Positions 1-6,715 of a stretch of DNA of 12,415 nt are shown here, piece after piece. Position 1 is the stretch's first letter; each line of letters starts with the position of its first letter. The DNA lies in contig WJKO01000827.1 of assembly GCA_014729055.1 (NCBI GenBank), forward strand, positions 1-12,415. The letters are read 5' to 3'. This DNA is from Promethearchaeota archaeon. Lineage in GTDB: Archaea > Asgardarchaeota > Lokiarchaeia > Sigyniarchaeales > Promethearchaeaceae. Both the position numbers and the translations under genes were made by a program. The notes under the pieces are model-generated. The model searched no databases. It was not told where the DNA came from and was given only the letters and a program-made list of their open reading frames with translations.

Positions 1-538
1 AAGTTATACTTGCCGCAGCCATAGCACTTGCGACGCCAATCTCTGCTTGGCAGCCCCCTTCGCTACCAGAGATGGTTGCGCGATTACCACAAATAACTCC
101 GATGGCAGAACCTACAATGAAAGATTCAAATAGACGTTTTTCATCTTTCTTAAGCATTTCTTTTGCTTTAAACAATGTTGCGGGAAGTACCCCACAGCTT
201 CCGGCTGTCGGAGCTGCTACAATTAAGCCCATTCCACAGCTATATTCTATTATACTCATTGCCCAGTAGACGGCTTCTTTCACATCTTTACTCAAGAAAA
301 AGGATCTTGCGAGCATTTTCTTAGATTGTTCCATGGCTTCTCGTATTGGCAATACAACATCTATCTTCACGCCGTTTTCCAAAGAGGATTTCATAATTCT
401 TAGGGATTTTTGTAATCTTTCTTCAATAAAATGCCGAGATTTTTTGGAAATTTCCATTTCTTTTAATATTATAACTTCATGTAAGGATTTCTTATCTTTT
501 TCAGATAGTTCCATCATTTCTGCTATTGATTTAAACAT
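1..538 (-). CDS. sdaAA: L-serine dehydratase, iron-sulfur-dependent, alpha subunit (C-terminus cut by window edge)
   Basis: Catalytic subunit of the two-chain [4Fe-4S] L-serine dehydratase, which deaminates L-serine to pyruvate and ammonia in the cytoplasm. I translated the minus strand from the ATG at 538-536 and read 179 residues with no stop before the window edge. The family is usually near 290 residues, so roughly the last third lies outside. Diagnostic motifs are APTAGSCGVLPA (about 109-120) and SGSEGGCQAEIG (about 157-168). The Cys in the second motif is a cluster ligand in the family; C115 is also present. The start overlaps the end of the beta gene by 8 bases, and a GGTGAGG Shine-Dalgarno lies inside the beta coding end, so the two are translationally coupled. 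Identification is firm. Confidence 0.93.
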   Translation of the reverse strand, partial: MFKSIAEMMELSEKDKKSLHEVIILKEMEISKKSRHFIEERLQKSLRIMKSSLENGVKIDVVLPIREAMEQSKKMLARSFFLSKDVKEAVYWAMSIIEYSCGMGLIVAAPTAGSCGVLPATLFKAKEMLKKDEKRLFESFIVGSAIGVICGNRATISGSEGGCQAEIGVASAMAAASIT

Positions 539-1217
539 CTATTAACCTCACCATTTCCACATTTTCCCATTTCATGAATTTCTCAATTAGAATATTTCGT
601 TTATTTTGTTCATCAAGATTAGTTTCAATCCAGATAAGAGTAGTTTGTGTCTGTTTATTTCTCCAGATCCCCAAATTCTCATAATTTATTTCTTGTTCAA
701 CAAAAAGTTCATTAATTTTAGAAATTAAAACACCTTCATCCAATAGATCCTTAATCTTTATTACGAAAGTTGGTAGATCTGCGTTGAATCCAGCGTTAAT
801 ATCATCAATTTCGGTAATAATAATATTTCCACCTCCAATCGAGGACCCGATAACTTTTAGACTGGAATTTTCTTCATCAGATACTTCAATTAGCACAGTA
901 TTGGGATGATATGAGCTTCCTAAATCTTTTTTATGAAAAATGAAATCAAAACCACGTTCTTTTGCTATTTTAAAGCTCTGTCGTAGTTTATCATTTTCAG
1001 GACCAATCCCCAAGAGTCCAGCTATTAGGGCTTTATCGGTTCCATGCCCTTTATATGTATCTGCAAAGGATCCGTGCAATATGATTTTTGCATTTTTAAT
1101 CTCCTTATCAAATATTTGTCGAGTTACATAAGCTATTCTACACGCACCTGCAGTGTGTGAACTACTTGGTCCGACCATGATACGCCCTATAACATCAAAT
1201 AAAGAATCGTATTTCAT
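531..1217 (-). CDS. sdaAB: L-serine dehydratase, iron-sulfur-dependent, beta subunit
   Basis: Partner subunit of the two-chain L-serine dehydratase. The 228 residues match the usual family length. The N-terminal part (about 1-140) is the beta (ASB-type) domain, with GPSSSHTAGA at 16-25, HGSFADTYKGHGTD at 48-61, HPNT at 104-107 and SIGGG at 126-130. The C-terminal part (about 148-228) looks like an ACT domain, which in this family is a likely site of amino-acid regulation or dimer contact. The ATG at 1217 has GGTGAT about 4-9 bases upstream. The order beta then alpha is the same as in the Bacillus-type operon. The 7-TM gene ends 45 bases upstream with no clear terminator, so all three may be co-transcribed. 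Confidence 0.94.
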   Translation of the reverse strand: MKYDSLFDVIGRIMVGPSSSHTAGACRIAYVTRQIFDKEIKNAKIILHGSFADTYKGHGTDKALIAGLLGIGPENDKLRQSFKIAKERGFDFIFHKKDLGSSYHPNTVLIEVSDEENSSLKVIGSSIGGGNIIITEIDDINAGFNADLPTFVIKIKDLLDEGVLISKINELFVEQEINYENLGIWRNKQTQTTLIWIETNLDEQNKRNILIEKFMKWENVEMVRLIDV

Positions 1218-1262
1218 TTAATCACCATTACCTTTCTTATTAAAGCAAGATTTTTTTTCTAT

Positions 1263-1946
1263 TCATTGATATCGTTGAACAATGGTTATTAAAAGAATAC
1301 CCATAATTGCTAATAAGGGGGGGACATAAAGGTTTCCGAGAATTGCTAATCCCACCTGACTATCAAGAGCAGTACTAACAACTAATGCCACAACACCAAT
1401 CAACGCAGCGGCCGTTCTCTTTCTAATGACACCCGTGGTTTTCTGTATTAATCCGATGTATATTATTGCCATTAAGGCAGCGTCTACAAGCACTATCGCA
1501 TATACAAAAGACATAACAAGTTCTCTATTAATGTTTCCAGTCAATGCAATTATTCCAAATATTACAACTGCAAATGTAAAGATGCTTAAAGAGTATTTGG
1601 TTTTTTTAACTACGTAACGTTCAATGCCAAAAAGAACACCGCCAAATCCACTTAATCCGCAAATGTATCCCATTAATGTCCAAAAATCATATACTTCACC
1701 ACTACCATCACCCGGCATATGAATTGAAAGAATATATGCCACACGCATTAATGAAAACAAGAGGCAAAAAATGGCCAATCCTAGCAACAACCCCTTTTGT
1801 ATATCTATCCTTGATTTCTTGGTTCTTATGAAAAAGAGTATAGATGAGATTACACCAATAATTATACAAGCAATCCAAAGATACAGATCATAAGTCAGTA
1901 AATAATTTTCGGGCAAATCTAAATAGTCTGGATTTTCTAACAGCAT
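1263..1946 (-). CDS. Seven-helix integral membrane protein of unknown function
   Basis: A 227-residue hydrophobic protein that I cannot assign to a named family. Hydrophobic segments are at about 22-40, 50-74, 86-108, 118-136, 144-166, 178-195 and 199-223, giving seven helices. Basic loops follow helices 1 (RTKKSR), 3 (ERYVVKKTK) and 5 (QKTTGVIRKR), and the C-terminus is basic (VQRYQ). By the positive-inside rule the N-terminus is outside and the C-terminus inside. Helix 7 has no lysine, so it is not a retinal-binding rhodopsin. No kinase or other soluble domain is attached. The ATG at 1946 has AAGG about 12 bases upstream. It lies 45 bases upstream of the serine dehydratase beta gene on the same strand, so a role in amino-acid sensing or transport is possible but unproven. 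Confidence 0.8.
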   Translation of the reverse strand: MLLENPDYLDLPENYLLTYDLYLWIACIIIGVISSILFFIRTKKSRIDIQKGLLLGLAIFCLLFSLMRVAYILSIHMPGDGSGEVYDFWTLMGYICGLSGFGGVLFGIERYVVKKTKYSLSIFTFAVVIFGIIALTGNINRELVMSFVYAIVLVDAALMAIIYIGLIQKTTGVIRKRTAAALIGVVALVVSTALDSQVGLAILGNLYVPPLLAIMGILLITIVQRYQ

Positions 1947-2009
1947 ATCTACAACCTTTTATTATTCTCGCTTTAATTAGTATATGTTTTAATCCATTAA
2001 AAAAAGATC

Positions 2010-2037
2010 TAAGATATGACGTAGATGTCACATAGTT
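2010..2037. repeat. Imperfect 28-bp palindrome, possible dif-like site or operator
   Basis: Two 11-base arms, TAAGATATGAC and GTCACATAGTT, flank a 6-base centre (GTAGAT). Seven of 11 positions pair, including a perfect inner TGAC/GTCA. The 11-6-11 geometry is that of Xer recombination sites, and it sits 32 bases upstream of the Xer gene. It could equally be an operator shared by the divergent 7-TM and recombinase genes, or chance in AT-rich DNA. Confidence 0.25.
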
Positions 2038-2068
2038 ATTTGAAATATGTATGAAATAGTATATTCTG

Positions 2069-2983
2069 ATGTTATTTAAAAATTATATCGATGATTTTCT
2101 CCTCGTTAAGGAGATTGAAGAAGGATGCAGTCCTAATACCATTAAGGCATATCGATATGACCTTATAATGTTTATTTCCGATCTAAGCACAGATGTTGAT
2201 ATATCAACTATAAATCAATTTCATATCCGCTCATTCTTAAAGAAATTGAAGGATCGTGAATACAGCAAGGTTGCAATTGCCCGTAAGATAGCTTGTCTTC
2301 GTTCATTTTTTGAATATTTAGAAGCGTCCGAAATTATTAAGCTTAACCCTATGAAGAAAATAAACTCTCCGAGAATAAAAACTGAAGAACATCTTCCTAA
2401 ATTCTTAACGGTCGTCGAAATGAAAAACATTATTGAATTTGTCCAGAACGACAATAAATTGAATTATACAACGAGTAAAAGAATATATATCATTATTCGA
2501 CTTCTTTATGCTACTATGGCGCGTGTCAGTGAAATATCTAACGCAAGGGTTGGTGACGTAGACTTTAGTAACGGATTGATTCGATTACGGGGAAAAGGGA
2601 ACAAAGAAAGAATAGTACCTGTTGACAAGCAGACATTAAAAATCTTAAGAGAATATTTAATGGAAAGGATTTTCTTTAAAAATGAAGATCCGTTGCTTAT
2701 CAACAAAAGTGGAGGAGCTTTAAGTGTTCGGTCCATTCAAAGGGACATTCATTTACTTAAAATAAAGATGGGTTATACCAAAAAGAAAAAATTGACACCT
2801 CATATCTTCCGACACACTGGAGCGACTCATTTACGGCAAGCAGGTATGGATATTAGCGAATTGCAAGACATTTTAGGTCATAGTAATCCAAATACCACGA
2901 GAATCTATGCCAAAAATGATATTAACCGCATAAAGGAAGTATATCGTGATAAGCATCCTTTATACGATTTAGAACGAGAATAA
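2069..2983 (+). CDS. xerA: Xer-family tyrosine recombinase (archaeal XerA-like)
   Basis: Site-specific tyrosine recombinase, probably the archaeal Xer enzyme that resolves chromosome dimers at a dif site. At 304 residues it has the normal Xer length. The N-terminal SAM-like core-binding domain (about 1-95) contains the typical SPNTIKAYRYDL start. The catalytic domain (about 108-295) keeps all six active residues: R152 (ARVSEI), K176 (GKGNKER), H245 and R248 (HIFRHT), H271 (LGHSNPNTT) and nucleophile Y280. No Shine-Dalgarno precedes the ATG, so translation is probably leaderless. No integrase-type attachment repeats, transposon ends or phage genes are nearby, which argues for a housekeeping Xer. 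The gene symbol follows archaeal convention; the family call is firm. Confidence 0.92.
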   Translation: MLFKNYIDDFLLVKEIEEGCSPNTIKAYRYDLIMFISDLSTDVDISTINQFHIRSFLKKLKDREYSKVAIARKIACLRSFFEYLEASEIIKLNPMKKINSPRIKTEEHLPKFLTVVEMKNIIEFVQNDNKLNYTTSKRIYIIIRLLYATMARVSEISNARVGDVDFSNGLIRLRGKGNKERIVPVDKQTLKILREYLMERIFFKNEDPLLINKSGGALSVRSIQRDIHLLKIKMGYTKKKKLTPHIFRHTGATHLRQAGMDISELQDILGHSNPNTTRIYAKNDINRIKEVYRDKHPLYDLERE

Positions 2984-3008
2984 TTCTCAAAATTTTGTTT
3001 ATTTTTTT
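2976..3008 (+). terminator. Weak hairpin plus T-rich tract after the recombinase gene
   Basis: GAGAATAATTCTC (2976-2988) is a palindrome around the stop codon. A second palindrome, CAAAATTTTG (2988-2997), and a T-rich run (2998-3008) follow. Archaeal termination relies mainly on U-rich tracts, so this is a plausible end for the recombinase transcript. The T-rich run also merges with the TATA box of the next gene. Confidence 0.35.
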
Positions 3009-3012
3009 ATAT
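3006..3012 (+). promoter_or_regulatory. TATA box for the degenerate-GTPase/zinc-ribbon gene
   Basis: TTTATAT is centred 25 bases upstream of the ATG at 3034, with no Shine-Dalgarno in between. This spacing fits an archaeal promoter giving a leaderless mRNA. It supports the ATG at 3034 over an upstream TTG at 2995, which would place the TATA box inside the coding sequence. Confidence 0.5.
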
Positions 3013-3033
3013 TCCTTTAATCTAATTAAACTC

Positions 3034-4158
3034 ATGAAATACATTTTATATCGGCTTTTATTCGGCGACCCCGAAGGTGCAGAAATCTTCAATAAGTTTA
3101 AAAAGAACTTCGCTTCTATGAAGGAAATAGATGAGGAATATGAAGGACCGAACACATACTGGTGTTTTCATCAGTTAGGTAAATTAGGAGAAATTAAGTT
3201 AGCATTAATTAGATGGGAAATTTGGTCTGCATGGAAAGAAGAATCAGACGGATTACCAGGAACGGATCCTTTATTACCAGGTTATATTGGGGCTAGTGCC
3301 GCATTATTCTTCTATTTTATAGATATTCCCGATACTTGGGAGATACTAAAAGAACAAATTGACAGATTCTGGGACAGACAGAAAAAAGAACTGCCCGTTT
3401 CTTTGGTTGTCGCATTATATGATAGTGAAAAAAATACTAAAAGCGAAATCATGAAACTAGATCATGTTAAGAAGCAAATGGAATATATCAAGAAGAAAAG
3501 AGGGGACGTTCTCTTCGTACCAGACAAATTCACAGATGGGGATGTTCAAAAATTATTTGACGGATTTGCGCAGTTTTTTATTAAGAAACTCGATAAAGAA
3601 TTCGCTGCTGATTATAATTTAGGGAAAGAATTGAAATATCTAGATCTCTCTAATGTCCGTCATCTCTTAATTGCCGAACGGAGAGGGTGGGATCAACAAA
3701 AGCTTGATGATTATTTATCAGCCCCTGAGCCAGTAGGAAAAGGTGAAGTTTGGGAAATGCCCCCAGAAGAAGAGATAGTTGTTGAGGAACCTGGTGACAG
3801 CTCTCCAGATAGTGAACCAGTAGGAGAGGTACAGACAGAAGCAATATCAATTGGTGAAGACGAACATGTTCTTGTGAGTCCAGAAGGAGAAGAAGTGAAA
3901 GTTAAAGCGCCCACAGAAGCAGAATTGGTTGAATTTGATCGAAAGGGCTATCAAATTCCGACCGAATTAAAAGCCATTATTCCACGGTATTGCCCGAAGT
4001 GTGGAAATTACAATCAAAGAATGATTTTTGAGCGAACTGATAGAAACAATATCCTTTTAGACTATCCGCGTATTTATGGATTGAAAACGGTATGCGGTAA
4101 TTGTGGCTGTGAGTGGAACCAAAACACGCGTGAGATCTTAAGTAAAGAAGATGATTAA
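3034..4158 (+). CDS. Degenerate Ras-like GTPase (pseudo-GTPase) fused to a C-terminal zinc ribbon
   Basis: A 374-residue protein of unknown function with three parts. Residues 1-187 follow the strand/helix pattern of a Ras-like GTPase by eye. FGDPEGAEIFNKF (10-22) sits at the P-loop position, GYIGASAALFFYFID (83-97) matches the strand after switch II, PVSLVVALYD (121-130) matches strand 5 with G4, and FVPDKFTDGDVQKLF (161-175) matches G5 with its helix. Nucleotide-binding residues are lost: there is no GKS, the loop is about two residues short, DxxGQ is absent, and NKxD has become ALYD. The G4 Asp (D130) and the G5 Lys (K165) remain. Residues about 230-297 are an acidic, Pro/Glu-rich linker. 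Residues 318-366 form a zinc ribbon with CPKC (320/323) and CGNC (354/357). It has its own TATA box and converges on the DUF362 gene. The fold assignment is my inference; the zinc ribbon is clear. Confidence 0.72.
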   Translation: MKYILYRLLFGDPEGAEIFNKFKKNFASMKEIDEEYEGPNTYWCFHQLGKLGEIKLALIRWEIWSAWKEESDGLPGTDPLLPGYIGASAALFFYFIDIPDTWEILKEQIDRFWDRQKKELPVSLVVALYDSEKNTKSEIMKLDHVKKQMEYIKKKRGDVLFVPDKFTDGDVQKLFDGFAQFFIKKLDKEFAADYNLGKELKYLDLSNVRHLLIAERRGWDQQKLDDYLSAPEPVGKGEVWEMPPEEEIVVEEPGDSSPDSEPVGEVQTEAISIGEDEHVLVSPEGEEVKVKAPTEAELVEFDRKGYQIPTELKAIIPRYCPKCGNYNQRMIFERTDRNNILLDYPRIYGLKTVCGNCGCEWNQNTREILSKEDD

Positions 4159-4185
4159 ACTAAAATATAAGGTTTTAAACCGTTC

Positions 4186-4215
4186 TATATCTTTCAATAT
4201 CTTTCTATACCTTTC
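4186..4215. repeat. Three short 10-bp tandem repeats at convergent gene ends
   Basis: Near-identical 10-base units TATATCTTTC, AATATCTTTC and TATACCTTTC lie between the plus-strand gene ending at 4158 and the minus-strand gene ending at 4205, and overlap the latter's last codons. On the plus strand they give a pyrimidine-rich tract that may help terminate the plus-strand transcript. A short GGTTTTAAACC palindrome (4171-4181) precedes them. Confidence 0.45.
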
Positions 4216-5653
4216 GCCATAATCTAAACCCAAAAACAAGAGCTCCTATATGCCTCAGCCACGACCATACGTAATGTAATGGTTTGATATAAGTAATCCA
4301 TGGATTAATTCCCATGTGTCCTTGAAACATCATTAAAGCCATAGCAACTAAATAATCAGGGGGGCAACCATGATAAAACGCTCCATATTCTTTATATTTC
4401 TCGGCGCAGTCCCCATAAACTATGCAACTGCGCTTATCAATTTCTTCAAGTTCCTCTTTTGGTATATCTACATTACCTAATATAAATGTGTGATTGTCAA
4501 GTAGTTCAGCCTTATCATTCTTAAGGTATGCGTCAAGAATTGCCTTTAACATACCCCGACACCCAGAATCACAAGCATCTTCACCAATATAGACTTTTAA
4601 ATTTGGTATTTTTTCAATATGGCGGTCAGGAAATTCAAATGGTAATATTTTATCCCGTTTTTGTTCAAGAACCACTTTATTAATTACCTCTATCTGTGAT
4701 AAATCAAGAGATCCATAGCCCCAATTCTTAAGCAGTTTTAGATGCCTAATTTTTAAGGGATCATGATCCATTAAGTATGAACATACAGTGTCAACTGCGG
4801 TTCCCACCTTACCACAAATAATACATTCAGATCTGCACGGATCTGCTTCCATTGGTCCTTGCCCCATACCCGATACTATTGCATCGGTAATAATGAGGTC
4901 AGGTGGACGAATTGTATATAGACATGCGATCATATCATGCAAAATTCTGCTATGATATCTGAGCCTATCCGCCCTCGGTATAAGCCCCATGTTATTTTTA
5001 ACGGATAACGTAATGTTTGCAAAGATATTTGCTTTTAATTTGGGCATTGAAATAAAATAATCAATATAGCCGAATTTCTTTCTCAGTTTTTCATCTTCGA
5101 TCCGATTTCCATTTTTATCTGTTAATGATTTGTTTGAGATTAGACATGCAGGATATGTTAACGTCAGATCCTTAAAAGGATAACATTCTTTTCCAACCAT
5201 CTCATCGAGAGGAGAGTTCTTAAATTTTACCTTAGCATAAGGTACTTCATCTAAAAATAGATACTTAGTTTTTTTTAGTTCTACTTGGTTCAACCATCGT
5301 TTAAGATTTGCCACAGAATATGCATAAGAAGCGGGTCCAACCGTTGCACCATCCGCAATATATATTCTCTTCGCTCCTAAGTCTTCTAAAGTTTTAGCTG
5401 TTGCTGCAATTAGATTATAGTTTGTATTAATCATAATGACACGATTGTAATCGCCGACAGCAAAAACAAGCGAAACCTTAAGCATTACGGTCTTATCGTG
5501 AATCTCTTTATCGATATGATTATTAACAAAATAATTCTTAAGTTTTTCAACAATCTCTTCCACATTATATTCCTTTTGTTCGATAATTGTCACTTTCTCT
5601 TCCGCTATGACTGGCTTTTCGAGATTATCACAATCTATTTCGTATTTTAGCAT
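4205..5653 (-). CDS. DUF362 domain-containing protein with extra cysteine clusters
   Basis: A 482-residue protein of the DUF362 family, whose biochemical function is generally unknown. DUF362 features are the early AKTLEDLGAKRIYIADGA (85-102), MPKLKANIFANITLSVKNNMG (203-223 region) and ITDAIVSGMGQGPMEAD (255-271). Cysteines cluster in three places: C273/C277/C280 (DPCRSECIIC), C361/C365 (CDSGC), and C410/C416/C430 (ending in GCPP). This suggests metal or Fe-S binding, although no classic ferredoxin CxxCxxCxxxCP motif is present. The C-terminal 40 residues are aromatic and hydrophobic and could touch a membrane. The ATG at 5653 has GGAG about 14-17 bases upstream, rather far. The promoter region 5654-5805 holds a TATA-like T/A run and an inverted repeat. 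Family call is good; role unknown. Confidence 0.82.
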   Translation of the reverse strand: MLKYEIDCDNLEKPVIAEEKVTIIEQKEYNVEEIVEKLKNYFVNNHIDKEIHDKTVMLKVSLVFAVGDYNRVIMINTNYNLIAATAKTLEDLGAKRIYIADGATVGPASYAYSVANLKRWLNQVELKKTKYLFLDEVPYAKVKFKNSPLDEMVGKECYPFKDLTLTYPACLISNKSLTDKNGNRIEDEKLRKKFGYIDYFISMPKLKANIFANITLSVKNNMGLIPRADRLRYHSRILHDMIACLYTIRPPDLIITDAIVSGMGQGPMEADPCRSECIICGKVGTAVDTVCSYLMDHDPLKIRHLKLLKNWGYGSLDLSQIEVINKVVLEQKRDKILPFEFPDRHIEKIPNLKVYIGEDACDSGCRGMLKAILDAYLKNDKAELLDNHTFILGNVDIPKEELEEIDKRSCIVYGDCAEKYKEYGAFYHGCPPDYLVAMALMMFQGHMGINPWITYIKPLHYVWSWLRHIGALVFGFRLWRKV

Positions 5654-5713
5654 ATTAGTTCGATATTCTCCAGCAAGATTATGTTATTCAATTACTCTTA
5701 AAAAATAAAAAAG

Positions 5714-5740
5714 TTTGCTAAAACTAGTAAAGCTAGCAAA
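5714..5740. promoter_or_regulatory. Inverted repeat upstream of the DUF362 gene, candidate operator
   Basis: Arms TTTGCTA (5714-5720) and TAGCAAA (5734-5740) pair perfectly over 7 bases around a 13-base centre, which itself contains ACTAGT and overlaps GCTAGC. It lies just upstream of a T/A-rich TATA-like stretch (about 5694-5712) for the minus-strand DUF362 gene. It shares the half-site GCTAA with the twin palindromes at 6691-6733, so the same XRE regulator could bind it. That link is speculative. Confidence 0.4.
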
Positions 5741-5761
5741 AAGTTTGAGTATTTGTTTAAT

Positions 5762-5792
5762 AAAAAAAAAGCAGATTGATTCATAGGAATCA
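5762..5792 (-). terminator. Hairpin plus U-tract terminator of the PH-HTH gene
   Basis: On the minus strand, directly after the stop codon at 5808-5806, arms TGATTC (5777-5782) and GAATCA (5787-5792) form a 6-bp stem with a 4-base loop. A run of nine A on the plus strand (5762-5770) gives U9 in the transcript. The form is like a bacterial intrinsic terminator, and the U-tract alone would be enough for archaeal RNA polymerase. Confidence 0.6.
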
Positions 5793-5805
5793 GATTTGAA
5801 CCATT

Positions 5806-6018
5806 TTACGCTTTTTTCCTATCTGATGCATCCAACTCAAATAGCTCCGTTATTTTTACATCCAATTCCTCTGCTAGTAGCATTGCGAGCTTTAGAGAGG
5901 GGAGATATTTGCCCGCTTCAAGATAGTAAATAGTTGTTCGTGATACCCCGACTTTTTCAGCCAATTCTTCTTGAGTCAAATTTTTTTCGTTTCTCAGTTC
6001 TTTCAGTCTATTTTTCAT
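5806..6018 (-). CDS. Possible internally initiated free XRE regulator (70 residues)
   Basis: In-frame internal start within the PH-HTH gene. The ATG at 6018-6016 is preceded at 6024-6030 by GGAGGTG, a near-perfect Shine-Dalgarno with 5-base spacing and much the strongest in this window. Translation here would give a 70-residue stand-alone HTH protein, almost the length of free YgzD-type regulators. It would be soluble and able to bind DNA away from the membrane. Whether it is made is unproven; the site could be a relic of two genes that fused. Confidence 0.5.
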   Translation of the reverse strand: MKNRLKELRNEKNLTQEELAEKVGVSRTTIYYLEAGKYLPSLKLAMLLAEELDVKITELFELDASDRKKA

Positions 6019-6672
6019 ATCTCCACCTCCATGGATTTTCTCTAAAAAATACGCAGCGAATTGATCAAATGCAATGTCTGGATTATCGAAAACTTTTCCT
6101 TTCAGTTTTGGTGGAGTTTGCGTATATTCATGAATTAATTCGTCAATGATATTTTCTAATTGAGAGGGATCCTTAAGAGCAGGTATATATCCCTCTGGCT
6201 TTACAACATTCCCACCTGCACTTGCTGTACCATGAGATCCAGCAGTTTCAATCTTGACTGTGTATAAACCAAACTTTCTATCGAAGACACCTTGAACAAC
6301 AGCGATATTTTGAATTCGACTAAATGGAATAGTGGTTTTATGCTGATCGAAAACCCCGCTTTTAATCAATATAAAACGCTTAGAAATTTGGTATGAAAAA
6401 TTATTTTGATATGCCGTGCAATATAACTGAGCTATTATTATAGGAATTACTATCGTCGCTATAAATAACAATATAGTGATTAGCCAAGCTTCTATCGGAT
6501 ATGGTCGGGGGTCAATCAGAAAAATCAAGATTGGAGTAATATATGTACCAATGGAAACTAACGACCAGACTATTAATTGCTTCATTACTTCCTTTTTCAC
6601 ATATTCTTTTTCAATATAGCCCTCATGGACTATTTCTGCGTCATTTACAACATTTTCAGATCTTTTTTGCAT
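5806..6672 (-). CDS. Membrane-anchored bacterial-type PH-domain protein fused to an XRE helix-turn-helix
   Basis: A 288-residue fusion. Two transmembrane helices (about 33-53 and 62-86) are followed by a bPH2-type domain as in YdbS/YdbT proteins (about 90-180; key stretch FSYQISKRFILIKSGVFDQ, then IPFSRIQNIAVVQG and FGLYTVKIETAG). A linker leads to a C-terminal XRE/Cro-type HTH (219-282; LTQEELAEKVGVSRTTIYYLEAGKYLPSL), closest in style to the short YgzD-like regulators. The frame is open throughout. The sequence before M219 reads GGGD because it encodes a perfect GGAGGTG Shine-Dalgarno. Two identical palindromes lie between the TATA box and the ATG, so repression by its own HTH is likely. A DNA-binding domain tethered to the membrane is unusual and suggests a membrane-sensing regulator. 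GGTGA lies about 10 bases before the ATG at 6672. Domains are clear; the role is inferred. Confidence 0.88.
   Translation of the reverse strand: MQKRSENVVNDAEIVHEGYIEKEYVKKEVMKQLIVWSLVSIGTYITPILIFLIDPRPYPIEAWLITILLFIATIVIPIIIAQLYCTAYQNNFSYQISKRFILIKSGVFDQHKTTIPFSRIQNIAVVQGVFDRKFGLYTVKIETAGSHGTASAGGNVVKPEGYIPALKDPSQLENIIDELIHEYTQTPPKLKGKVFDNPDIAFDQFAAYFLEKIHGGGDMKNRLKELRNEKNLTQEELAEKVGVSRTTIYYLEAGKYLPSLKLAMLLAEELDVKITELFELDASDRKKA
6024..6030 (-). promoter_or_regulatory. Internal Shine-Dalgarno (GGAGGTG) before the HTH part
   Basis: This motif lies inside the open reading frame, encodes part of the Gly-Gly-Gly linker, and is 5 bases from an in-frame ATG at 6018. Most other genes here have weak or no ribosome sites, which makes it stand out. 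Confidence 0.65.
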
Positions 6673-6690
6673 TATATTTTTTTCACCAGA

Positions 6691-6708
6691 AGCTAAGGTA
6701 ACTTAGCT
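6691..6708. promoter_or_regulatory. Operator palindrome, copy 1
   Basis: AGCTAAGGTAACTTAGCT has perfect 7-base arms around a 4-base centre. It is 19 bases upstream of the PH-HTH start codon, over or just after the expected transcription start. An identical copy is 25 bases further upstream. The form and place suit a dimeric XRE repressor site. Confidence 0.75.
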
Positions 6709-6715
6709 CAAGAAA

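Noticed and set aside
1263..1946. Microbial rhodopsin
   Set aside because: Seven helices with N-out topology fit, but helix 7 has no lysine for retinal.
2069..2983. Integrase of a mobile element
   Set aside because: No attachment-site repeats, tRNA gene, phage or transposon genes are seen; length and motifs fit a housekeeping Xer.
2995..3033. TTG-initiated extension of the pseudo-GTPase gene
   Set aside because: The extra 13 residues are low-complexity and span the TATA box; the ATG at 3034 is better placed.
3650..3914. Minus-strand frames opposite the acidic linker
   Set aside because: Ser/Thr/Pro-rich low-complexity shadows of the Glu/Pro linker.
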